A stretch of 64,000 nucleotides of DNA, from positions 102,277 to 166,276 of the forward strand of contig ML769463.1 in NCBI GenBank assembly GCA_009733575.1, read 5' to 3'. Positions 36,864-46,651 of this stretch are shown one piece after another. Position 1 is the first letter of the stretch. Each line of letters opens with the position of its first letter. The notes beneath the pieces were generated by a model, which saw nothing but the letters and a program-made list of their open reading frames with translations, did not search any database and was not told the DNA's origin. The translations under genes were made by a program, and so were the position numbers. Origin of the DNA: Gymnopus androsaceus JB14 (taxonomy: Eukaryota > Basidiomycota > Agaricomycetes > Agaricales > Omphalotaceae).

Positions 36864-36905
36864 GGCTTCTTTGAACTGGTGACTTGAAGAAGAGCTGGCA
36901 ATGAG
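36490..36905 (-). repeat. Paralogous segment shared with 31905-32290
   Basis: Second copy of the duplicated two-TM gene body. It includes the 5' flank up to gaactggtgacttgaagaag, present as gaactggtgactcgaagaag in the other copy. Confidence 0.9.
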
Positions 36906-37117
36906 CGAGTGAAGATATACCAGGAGCGCTCGGGAAAAAATTATGTTGCAAACGAGATTCTACAGCTTTCACGCCGATTCAGGACTAGCACATTAACATA
37001 CCGAGTACCAAGTACCCTCGCCATGAATGCTGTGCCTTAAAAGAACATAAAAATCCGGTAGAAAGATGTTAGAAATCTTGTTCATCAATAGATCTGTTTT
37101 TAATTAAACCAGAGCCT

Positions 37118-38654
37118 CTACTGCAAGAACGGAACGGAAGTCGCTTTAATTGGTGTATGCTTGTACTGTTTTTTGCTCGTTCCGAATTCTCCCACTATAT
37201 GTCCCGATGGAGCCTTGCTCCTCATCATGTACTTGTACGTGACTAGGCCATCCAGACCAACTGGGCCACGAGCATGAATCTTACCAGTGCTAACACCAAC
37301 CTCCGTACCAAAACCATATCGGAATCCATCCGCAAAACGGGTACTGGCATTGACGAAGGTTCCGGCAGAATCTACACCTCGACAGAATGTGGATGCTGCC
37401 GCGTCCGATTCCGTGACAATGGAGTCTGTATGGTGAGATGAATGTGAATTGATGAACTGGATAGCAGATTGCAGTGAAGGAAGGACGATAACAGATAGGG
37501 TAAGATTGAGATGCTCTGTGTCATAAGAGGAGGGTTCTGAAGGGTAAGACAAGAGTCTCCAGATTTGAAGGCCGAGGTGAGAGCGCTTTTAAAGCGTCGA
37601 GACTAGGTGGGTCACATAAAAGCTTGACATTTGCTTCCAGCAGGGCTTTGGCCACAGGGGGCCATACAGTGTGTACCACGGATTCGTGGAGAATCAAAGT
37701 TTCTGACGCGTTGCATGCTGCAGGATAATCAATCTAGAATGGTATATGAGCTCGACCAAGGAAGATAGCAATAGCAAACTCTGAATCTTACTTTGGAGTC
37801 AATAGCTACTCGAACTGCCTTGGTAACATCGGCGCCTTCATCGATGAAAACCGAACAGAGGCCGTCTGCGTGTCCCATGACGGGGATTCGAGTGCCATTC
37901 TGGATGTTCTTGACCAAGCTATTGCCGCCTCGAGGAATTACCAGATCAATGTATTGATCAAGCTCGAGGAGAGAGGAGACTTCCGCACGCGTTTGTATCG
38001 CTTGAATATACAAAGCAGGGATCGCGGTTTTTGCAAGACCAGCAGAAATGGCTTTCGACAGTAGCGTTGTGGTACGGTTGGACTCCTTTCCACCCTTCAA
38101 TATTGCGGTATTACCTGGAATTCATGTTCAAGAAATCTGCATACATGAAGAAAATATCTAATTCTCACCCGATTTTATCGCCAGAGATGCTATATTGACC
38201 ACAACCTCCGGCCTTGCTTCGAATATGACAAGAAGAACACCGATGGGACACGCGACACGATATAGTTCCAGCTCATCGTCAAGCTCTGAAGCATATGAAA
38301 CGCTTCCAGTGGGATCTGGAAGGGCCGCAACATCGAGAATTCCCTGCAACATGGAATCCCATTTATCGCCCTTGTTCAGATCGAGTCGTTTCAGCAGCGT
38401 TTCAGACATTTTTCCTGCTCCCACTTCTATCTCTGCTGCCTGGGTTATACTGAATCAGTAAGCTCGCAGTTAAATAGATGAGCGCCAACCTTGAGATCTT
38501 CCGCGTTTGCTTTGATAATTTCGGCCTTGTTGGCCTCGAGAGATTTGCGGATCTCATGCAGGGCATTCACTCGCTCAGAAGAAGGAATAAGTTGTGAATC
38601 CTGGAAGGCAGTTTTCGCAGCTTTGGCGATGTCATGGGCGTTGAATTCAGACAT
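37118..38654 (-). CDS. PRO2: Gamma-glutamyl phosphate reductase (proline biosynthesis)
   Basis: Reduces gamma-glutamyl phosphate to glutamate-5-semialdehyde with NADPH, step two of proline synthesis; ProA-type aldehyde dehydrogenase fold. Visible: EIRKSLEANKAEIIKANAED, LYRVACPIGVLLVIFEARPE, SLAIKSGNTAILKGGKESN, IDLVIPRGGNSLVKNI, VMGHADGLCSVF, the catalytic-cysteine segment YPAACNASETLILH, and at the end STRFADGFRYGFGTEVGVST and ARGPVGLDGLVTYKY. Four or five exons. A single base is missing near 37548 before SYPSEPSSYDTEHLNL. Named PRO2 after the yeast reductase (also called proA). Divergent from the RhoGEF-like gene, 101 bp away. Confidence 0.92.
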
Positions 38655-38755
38655 ATTTTTTCCTCGGAAATTATCCGGAACGGAAGACGGAAGACACGAT
38701 CAGAGCGTCTAAAATCTTGACGCTCATCGCATCTGACTCGCACCGGAAATATTCA
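38655..38755. promoter_or_regulatory. 101-bp shared promoter between PRO2 and the RhoGEF-like gene
   Basis: The two genes start head-to-head. The interval contains TGACTC at 38734-38739, the core of a Gcn4/Cpc1 amino-acid-control site, reasonable for a proline gene but only six bases long. It also contains two copies of a/gacgctc/gcgtct-like sequence. Confidence 0.4.
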
Positions 38756-40935
38756 ATGGCTCAAGATGACCTTCAAGCTGGTTACAAGCCTATAGGAACT
38801 GTTTAAACCTACAAACACGTCTACTCTCTCTTCCAGGGTTTAATCTCTACTCTGATTTGTTGAACGAAGCCGACCCTGTAGCTTGTATCCGTGGACTGTT
38901 TGCTATTGGGATACCCCTCTGCCATCTATTTAATCTTCTTCCTCATAGACTATATCCGAAAATCGACCTCGACTTTACATTGCGCGATGATGAATACATG
39001 AAACGTATTGCTATCGCACAATTTGCTTTACGCTCTAATCAGGCGTTTGGATGTTCCCACTTCAGCATAAACGACGTACTAGACCCCGCAGCAACAATTG
39101 GATTTCACAAGGTTCATTATTACAGCTCCTCCTCCCATTCTTTTTCACGAATACTCCTGTTTTCAGGCATTAAATGCCGTATCGGTAGTGCTTGACCAAC
39201 TCCGTCTAAATGAAATCAAAGGACCTGCAAAGCAGCTTGATCGCACGTCCACTAAAGAAGTACCATACAAAGATGACTCGAACGTGCATTTGCGCATAGG
39301 TCAATGACTTGTTAGAGTCTGAGCGCAAGTATGTAGCCCAAATGGAAACGTTAGGAGGTAAATGCAATCCTCTCACATCATCTACATTAAATACTAATTA
39401 ATCACCTTTCAGAAATTCTCTGGTGCCCTTGCAGCTGTAGGGAATTTGAGTCCCGATACAGTATCCTTTAGTGTTTCCCAAAAAGTTGTTCATCTTTGCT
39501 CGTAAATTTCGCATCCAACTTGAATGCATCGCCCAACTACCGTGGCAAGAACAGAATTGGGGGGTACCGTTCATAACACATGTGCGCAATAACATTACTG
39601 TTCCATGACTTCAATCTCACGAAGGACACATAGACCATGGACATTATCAGTGAATATGAGAATTCATTGCGTGAACTGTATCCTCTGTAGAACCGGAGCT
39701 CGCTAAACTTGATATGGGATCCTTGCAGGTGGGTGTATTCCACATATTGCATACGTGCATCACGAAATATTTTCCTCCTTTATAAAGGTCCAGGACTTCA
39801 AAGTTTCTTCAGAATCAATAGCAACCCTCCTTGCAGTTCCTTTGAAGCATCTGTCTGATTATCAAACTTATCTCAAACGTATGGATACTTTCATCTCCAA
39901 TAAGACCATCCCGATCCTTACTTTTTTTGCTTAGAAACTCATACCGATTTCTGTTGCTGCGGGACATATACATCACGAAGAACTAACTCGCGCTGTTGCA
40001 TGTATCCAACATGCAGTGGATAGCGCGCTAGAAGGCACAGAAAAAGGCAATATCTGATCGAGTTTGCGAGGCTTTGAAACGACGAATTACTGACTGGCAG
40101 GGCTTGGAACTGTCAGTAGTTTAGGACAAGTCGTCCTAGAATGCAACCTTCTCACTCGCAGAAACGATCTTCTGCAAAGTTTCGATGTCTTTCTGTTTGA
40201 GAAGGAACTCGTTCTTTGCGATGAAACCTTACCTCCGCCACCCTAGCAGTACGAGGACTGGCAGGCTGAGATCGACGTCTTTGCCGCCTCCGAAGGAGAC
40301 TATGCTTTATATAAAGGACCATTTTCCCATCCAGGACACCTGGAACATATCGATGACAGAATTTAGGCGTACACAAGGTGCGTCGTGGGCATGATGATTA
40401 TACTGGTGGCAAACTGACATGCACAGATAACGGTGCTCGCGTCTTGTTTGAGCTATCAATATCCATGGGCACCTATGTCTGTATCGTTGCTATTCCCACA
40501 TCGGCAAAACATGCAGAAATGGTATGACGAACTGCGTCGCATTCAACGGTTCAAAAAAGATGTCGCCATTCCTATGTTGTCTGGACACATGTCATAGAAA
40601 ACGATCTTCGACTTATAGTGGCACCTCAAATAATGTGGAAAAGCCTCCGCTCCCTCAATCCCTCAGTTCTCAGTCGACGTCCGCCCAGCGCTTCGCTCTT
40701 GTAAAGCTGTATTTCGGCGATAACACATCTGTGATTTCAACTAGCTTTACCCGTGACTTTCGACACTCTGATAGAGCGTATCGACAAGAAGTTGCGGTAC
40801 TCCCAAGGATGGTCTAGGGAGGGAAGGCGTATCACTTACACGGCTGACGATGGGCATGCTGAATCCCTTGGGCCCGAAACTCCTTTAGAATATATATTCC
40901 AGGAGGGTGTAATGGTCTCGCTTCAGATCCAGTGA
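38756..40935 (+). CDS. Cdc24-like RhoGEF (CH-like, DH, PH, PB1), possibly decayed
   Basis: Cdc24 proteins activate Cdc42 and bind scaffold PB1 domains during polar growth. Here: MAQDDLQAG spliced to FNLYSDLLNEADPVACIRGL and IGIPLCHLFNLLP (Cdc24 CH-like region), NDLLESERKYVAQMETLG opening the DH domain, FRIQLECIAQLPWQEQNWG inside DH, LLTRRNDLLQSFDVFLFEKE opening PH, and a C-terminal PB1 (VKLYFGDNTSVIS, FDTLIERIDKKLRY, ITYTADDGHAESLG). Several frame changes and stops lie between these blocks (near 39460, 39930, 40055, 40105, 40240 and 40755). Some fit one-base homopolymer errors as elsewhere in the window; the DH core is also unusually divergent. It may be a fast-evolving paralogue or a pseudogene. 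Confidence 0.65.
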
Positions 40936-41090
40936 TGGCAAGTATGTTCGTGACTGTACAGGATTCATGTACATATGTAGTAGAACTTACTCAAATAGCT
41001 TGCAAAATAGCTGTATGAGCTGGGTTCCCGTGGATACAGACTTTAGGCGCGCGCGCCCATGTTAGTCATTTTTAATCCTATATAAACCTC

Positions 41091-41656
41091 TCGACATGAT
41101 TTACTGCAGTACTCAAAGATCCCCCAAAGTTACCTCTATCTGTAAGTACTTTGAAGCCCAGTGGATTCAGTACTGTGCTGAGTGCTTATCAGATCACACA
41201 GACGACATGCAAAACTTGTATCATAAAATCCAAGCGAGCTCTGCGACACAACAGTGGAAGTGGGGTTCGAAAGAACATAGAACAGGATGCTGCATTTGCA
41301 AGCATTTCGGCGGAAAAAACTTCCTCAGAGGGATTCTGACCGCAACGGCTATCTGATTCACTTGGACGCTGGTCCGATTCCCCAATCACCTCTTCTTCCC
41401 TTCGACACCAGTTACCGGACATTGGTGAAAGTAACAGTCGACGATGACATTTTCGTCATGTTCATTCTTCCGCCCGTGGAGTACGATGCGCTGTTGAAGC
41501 GACTGGAGGAAAAGTTGCGCTATTGTCGAGGATGGTCACAAATGAAAGGAGATCACCTATACCACTGCAGATGGAGACGTCTTGTCCCTTGGACCCGAAT
41601 CTCCTCTCGAATCAATATTTGGGAAGGACCAGGTAGTATCTTTATGCATCCAATAA
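41091..41656 (+). pseudogene. Second copy of the PB1 tail
   Basis: A second PB1-like module directly after the RhoGEF stop: VKVTVDDDIFVMFILPP, YDALLKRLEEKLRYCRGWSQ, then, after a one-base shift near 41543, EITYTTADGDVLSLGPESPL and VVSLCIQ-stop. It matches the first tail segment by segment (LRYSQGWS, LGPETPLEYIF, VSLQIQ). Upstream (41091-41340) only unclear exonic fragments are seen and no DH or PH. It could be an alternative 3' end of the same gene or the remnant of a tandem copy. Confidence 0.6.
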
Positions 41657-41739
41657 CACCGCCAGGACTTTGGACCTGCAGTCTTATACTGTCCCGGCTC
41701 TTGGCCTGTTAACACTCTGGAGGTCGCATTCTCGTCAGC

Positions 41740-43556
41740 TCATTTAATGGGGAACAACTTGTGGAAGCACGTACATGGATCTGGCCCTTGGTGTTGCTCC
41801 ATAGCATTCTGCATTCGTTTTAGCACATCCTGTATATTAGGTATACTGTCCCGGTTTGCTATGATCAATGACATGATTTCGGCGTCGATAATTGCCTGCG
41901 CGTTCTCTTGACTGCTCTCAGCAAAGTCCATGGCGAAATGAACGAATAAATCGACTGGATCTGTGTCTGGGTGCCGAGTTTTTACCTCCTGGCAGAATCT
42001 CGTTGCTGTAGGTATAGGCTTGGTCTGTAGACGACTACGTATCGCTCAATACACAGTAGGTTTCTGAAATTATATGGTGTGGACTTACGATAGAGGATGT
42101 ATAATTCGATAGAAAAAGTCCACTTTATTGTGGTAAGGTATTAAATTGAGGACATGTTCCAAAGTGAGACGAATGTCTCCTCCGATTGCGATTATTTGCG
42201 AAAGATAGAACATTGATAGCTCAATAAAGCTACTGCCCTTGTTGAGGTCTAAATCACTAAAATAGGAACGTTAGACTGGTATAATGATACACCTGGCAGT
42301 AAGTAGTATACGTTTCCTCACCAGAAAACCAACAAATCAAAGGAGATGTCAAACATGTCCTTTTCACAACCCAACTGCAATTCCGGCATGCTCAGAACAA
42401 CAGCAATTTCACAAAGTCGGTCCATAATCGCTGCTCGACGAACTTGCAACCACAAATTCTTTCGATCGCTGGGCGTCCTCTGGGCGAGCTCCATAGAGTT
42501 CTGAGAAAGTGGTATTTGAGGATTGAATCTTGGCCATGCTAGATTCAACCGTTGCGGGGTGCATACAACATCCCATCCCCGTTGACATTCAAGCATTATC
42601 CTGATGAGACCTTGTACTGCAGCTACAACCTCGGGGGCTTCATCAAAAGCGCAATGGTCGCATACATCCGTTAGGACGTCGAGGACCCCAGATTCTATTA
42701 CTGCTCGGCAAGAGCTTTCATGCTCTCGAGCCAGGAGTGAGATGAGATCTATGAAGGGAAGCACTTCATGAGCTTCGGAAGGAAGCTGCGAAGAGCGATA
42801 TACTGTTATCAGCTCAAGTCGCGCTTTGACGTCCGCCTCAAGTGTAGAGTTCGTATTCGTATGCCTAAGTTCAGAATGCGATAGAGTGAGTCTCATTCCA
42901 GCCAGATAGCAAAAGAAACTTCATACCAAAGCAATGGAATACAAGGAACCATCTCGGATAGAAAGATAATAATCTCCTCTCGAGGCCATTTGACAACACA
43001 ATACAATAGCTGGTTAGTCTCCCGACTACCAATCTGTATCATGATCAGTCTCAACGCCTTTTGGCGTACTTTGGCATCATAAAAGTCGAGTCTGCCACAG
43101 TTCATAGTCGATCAGCGCTCAGCATCCGAAAACGCGACTAATAGGCGCAAGCTCACCGCGACAGTTCCAACAGATCGTCATATACCTTTTCCAGTTGCTC
43201 TCCAGAAGCAGCACTCTTTGATAAAGAGCTTCCGGAACCCAATCCTGGTAAGATAGCATTGATCTTGGCTAGTCTCCATCTCACCATGAGTTTCTCGACT
43301 CCGCGAAGGCTGGCTTCGCCCAAGCTCTTGATTGCCTTTCCAGAGAGAGTACCTGGTCCCCAGACTGTGGTGGCAGAACTTTCCGTCTCGGTCGTTTCAT
43401 AGGTGACAGTACTGAGACGATCACTATCCAGATCTTCATAAACATCACTTCTTCGTCGGTGGCAAACTGGGGTGGTGTGGATTCATGGTCCGACAAAAGC
43501 AAGGATAAATTAAATACAGCCCATTGGCATGTCGTACTTCGTTGGTCAGAAATCAA
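41740..43556 (-). CDS. Armadillo/HEAT-like helical protein, unknown function
   Basis: Minus strand, about six exons. Segments: DRLSTVTYETTETESSATTV, WGPGTLSGKAIKSLGEASLR, ANINAILPG-like AKINAILPGLGSGSSLSK, EKVYDDLLELSR, AKVRQKALRLIMIQIG, LPFIDLISLLAREHESSCRA, ALQ-like VVAAVQGLIRIMLECQRGWD, and a C-terminus rich in MQNAMEQHQGPD. Repeating amphipathic helices suggest an alpha-solenoid. Proteins of this shape with a WGPG motif are frequent hypothetical proteins in mushrooms; I know of no function. One frame break near 43440. The first exon and true start were not found; the frame can be followed only to about 43556. Confidence 0.55.
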
Positions 43557-43757
43557 TTCATCCTACATAAGTATCATATACATAGGCGCCCGGCTCACTC
43601 AAAAACGCAAAGCAATTGAGAGATTCACAGCGTTCCATCATAAGATACTTAAGAGAGAATAAAAAGTTTTAATTTTGGGGAAAAGAAAGCAGTCCAAAAA
43701 GGAAATGGCGCATCATTTTGAAGTACTTCTCCGAATCGTGGTATTCTAATTGGATAT

Positions 43758-45905
43758 CTAAGACGTGAAGGAGGAGACGTGTTCCTCGACGACCTTCTTA
43801 ATCTTACCCTCGAGCTCAGGGGTGATGTTACCTCCAGCAATCTCCTCAAGGAGAGTGGTTTGTGCAGAGGTAAGGTGAGAACGGAACTCGGCTTCCCATC
43901 GGGTAATTTGGTCAACAGGGATAGAGTCAAGCTGGAAGTAATAGGTTAGAATCACATGGGTTTTAGATGCGGAGATACGCACAAGACCGTTCACACCAGC
44001 GTAGATAATTGGGACCTGGATTTCAGTAGCCAAGGGCTGGTACTGGCCTTGCTCTGCACAAAAGATATTAGAAAGAAGAATTAAATCCAAGAACAGCGTA
44101 CGTACTCAAGAGCTCAGTGAGACGGGCACCACGAGAGAGGAGGAAACGAGTGGAGGCATCGAGATCGGAACCGAACTGGGCGAAAGCAGCGACTTCACGG
44201 TATTGAGCAAGGTAAAGCTTGAGGGAACCAGCAAACTTCTTCATGATTTTGCTATGGGAAACGTCAGAGAGAAAATGCCAAGACAAGAAATAATACATAC
44301 GTCTGCGCAGCTGAACCGACACGAGAGACAGAGAGACCGACATTGATAGCGGGACGGACACCACGGAAGAAGAGCTCAGCCTCCAAGAAGATCTGACCGT
44401 CAGTGATGGAAATGACCTATGGCGGAGACAGGTTAGCAATGGAAAGAAGAAACAAGGGATAAAAAACCAACGTTGGTAGGAATGTAGGCAGACACATCAC
44501 CACCTTGGGTCTCAATGATGGGAAGAGCAGTGAGAGAACCTCCGCCAAACTTGTCGCTCATCTTGGCAGCACGCTCGAGCAAACGAGAGTGGAGGTAGAA
44601 GACGTCACCGGGGTAAGCCTCACGACCAGGAGGACGACGGAGCAGGAGGGACATTTGACGGTAAGCGACAGCCTGCTTGGACAAGTCATCGTAGATGATC
44701 AAAGCTGCAAGCAATTTAGAAAGAAAATATTTAAGTTGGTTCAGACCGACGTACCGTGTTTGCCGTTGTCACGGAACCATTCACCCATAGCGCAACCAGA
44801 GAAGGGAGCGAGGTACTGCAGAGGAGCGGCTCGGAGGCGGTAGCAGCGACGATGATGGTGTACTTCATGGCATCGTTCTCCTCAAGAGTTTTGACGAGCT
44901 GAGCTACAGTGGATCGCTTCTGTCCAACAGCAACGTACACACAGTAGAGCTTCTTGTTCTCGTCTGTACCGTCGTTCCACCTCTTCTGGTTAAGAATGGT
45001 GTCAATAGCGACGGCAGTCTTTCCGGTTTGACGATCACCAATAATCAGCTCACGCTGACCACGACCAATAGGCACCATGGCGTCGATGGGCTTGAGACCA
45101 GTCATCATGGGCTGGTTGACTGAACGACGAGGGAGAATACCGGGTGCCTTGAGGGAAGCACGGCGACGCTCGGCTGCGTCGATAGGGCCCTTTCCGTCAA
45201 TGGGGTCACCGAGAGCGTCGACGACACGACCGAGAAGACCAGGGCCAACGGGCACGTCGACAATTTGACCAGTTCGCTTGACCGTGTCGCCCTCCTTGAT
45301 GAGACGATCGTTACCGAAGATGGAAACACCAACATTGTCGGCTTCCAAGTTCAGACACATGCCACGGACACCAGAAGCGAATTCCACCATCTCTTCGGCT
45401 GAAGAGGTAAAAAATTTAGATTGGGAAAAGTAATTATTTGACTGAGCCTTACCTTGGACGTTTCTGAGACCCCATACACGACCAATACCATCACCGACGC
45501 CTATGAAAACGCGTTAACGGAGAAAAAACAACAGAGCAAAGCAGGTACGCACTCAACACTCGGCCAGTCTCCTCAACGTTTCCGCCAACGGAGGTGCCTG
45601 CAGATGCGAGATTCGAGGATGGAAGAAACCTCGGAAGCAGCTATAGGTGACGTGTTTTGCAACCACAGACAAGTAGAGAAAATAAAGTAGGAAATGTAAG
45701 CAATTAGGAACCGCCGAGTACGCTGGAAATGAGCAGGGAGAACTGACTAGGTTTTGCGGTAGCATAGGCGCGAGAGCTCTACGTCCAGAAAAATTGAGAC
45801 GACGAAAAAATGAGCGAAAAAGGTAATGAAGAGCAGAGGAGTAAGTACCTTTATAGAGGCGGCCAGCGCAGTACGCGCGGAATTTCTGAGAGCTATTCTA
45901 TGCAT
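43758..45905 (-). CDS. ATP1: Mitochondrial F1-ATP synthase subunit alpha
   Basis: Nuclear-encoded alpha subunit of the F1 ring. The N-terminus [19 protein letters not shown] is a basic presequence for mitochondrial import. Then [63 protein letters not shown], the P-loop [95 protein letters not shown] [17 protein letters not shown], and the C-terminus [11 protein letters not shown]. About eight exons. Two single-base breaks: near 44830 (one G short before APLQYL) and near 45601-45606 (one base extra before AGTSVGG). Given the protein's essential role these look like consensus errors. Confidence 0.95.
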
Positions 45906-46049
45906 GATTCTGGTGGAAGGAGAGAGAGAGAGAGCGAAGAAATGAAAGTGCTTTCTTGAACGTCGGGACTTTTCGGGCCATCGGCAAATCCGGCAAACTC
46001 ACGTGGACTATTCGCGCTTCTTCATTCTTCGACGCTCACCGCGTAAAGG
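45906..46049. promoter_or_regulatory. 144-bp shared promoter of ATP1 and mitochondrial bL21
   Basis: Head-to-head starts of two nuclear genes for mitochondrial proteins. Contains a gagagagaga tract (45922-45935) and a CACGTG E-box at 46000-46005. Co-regulation is plausible from the arrangement but not shown. Confidence 0.5.
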
Positions 46050-46548
46050 ATGGTCTTTTTCAGACAGTGTACGTTCTTATACCCTCATTTTTTAAAACTT
46101 CTAATTAATATTTTCAGTCCAACCAATATGCAGAGCCTTTTGTAGAAACTTGCACGCTACCCCAGACTCTACAGCCTCTGCACTCGAACTCATTCGTTCG
46201 CAGCCTTCTCAATACATTGTCGCCTCTGTAGTTGGCACAAAATACCTCCTAGCACCTCGGGACGTGCTCACAATACCGCGCTTGCGCGATGTCAAAGTCG
46301 GAGACGTCCTTGCGCTCGATGAAATTCACGAATTGGGCTCTCGAGAGTACACTTTGCGGGGCAATCCTACTATTTCTCCAGAAACAGTAAAGGTGGAAGC
46401 TACAGTGGTGGAGCATACAAAGGGATCAATGGAGTTTATCTTCAAAAAGAAGCGGAGAAAGGGTTACCAAAAGACGAAAAAGCACAAGCAGACTTATACG
46501 CGTCTCAGGATTGGAGACATTAATATTCCCCTACAACCTGTAATATAA
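46050..46548 (+). CDS. MRPL49: Mitochondrial ribosomal protein bL21m
   Basis: Large-subunit protein of the mitochondrial ribosome. Exon 1 is only 19 nt (46050-46068, MVFFRQ plus one base); exon 2 (46118-46548) continues FQPICRAFCRNLHATPDS, a likely import signal. The bL21 fold follows: YIVASVVGTKYLLAPRDVLT, RDVKVGDVLALDEIHELGSR, EYTLRGNPTI, VEATVVEHTKGSMEFIFKKK, and the hallmark RRKGYQKTKKHKQTYTRLRI. The start was chosen because it gives the Arg-rich presequence and an exact in-frame splice. The frame is intact throughout. Confidence 0.93.
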
Positions 46549-46651
46549 TATTGACTAGTGCACTGTGATTCGGGAAATTTGCATACTTTATTATCGACTT
46601 GTAAAACTTTCGCGCACCAAGTGGCTGTGTTGCTGTAAGACCACTACCACC

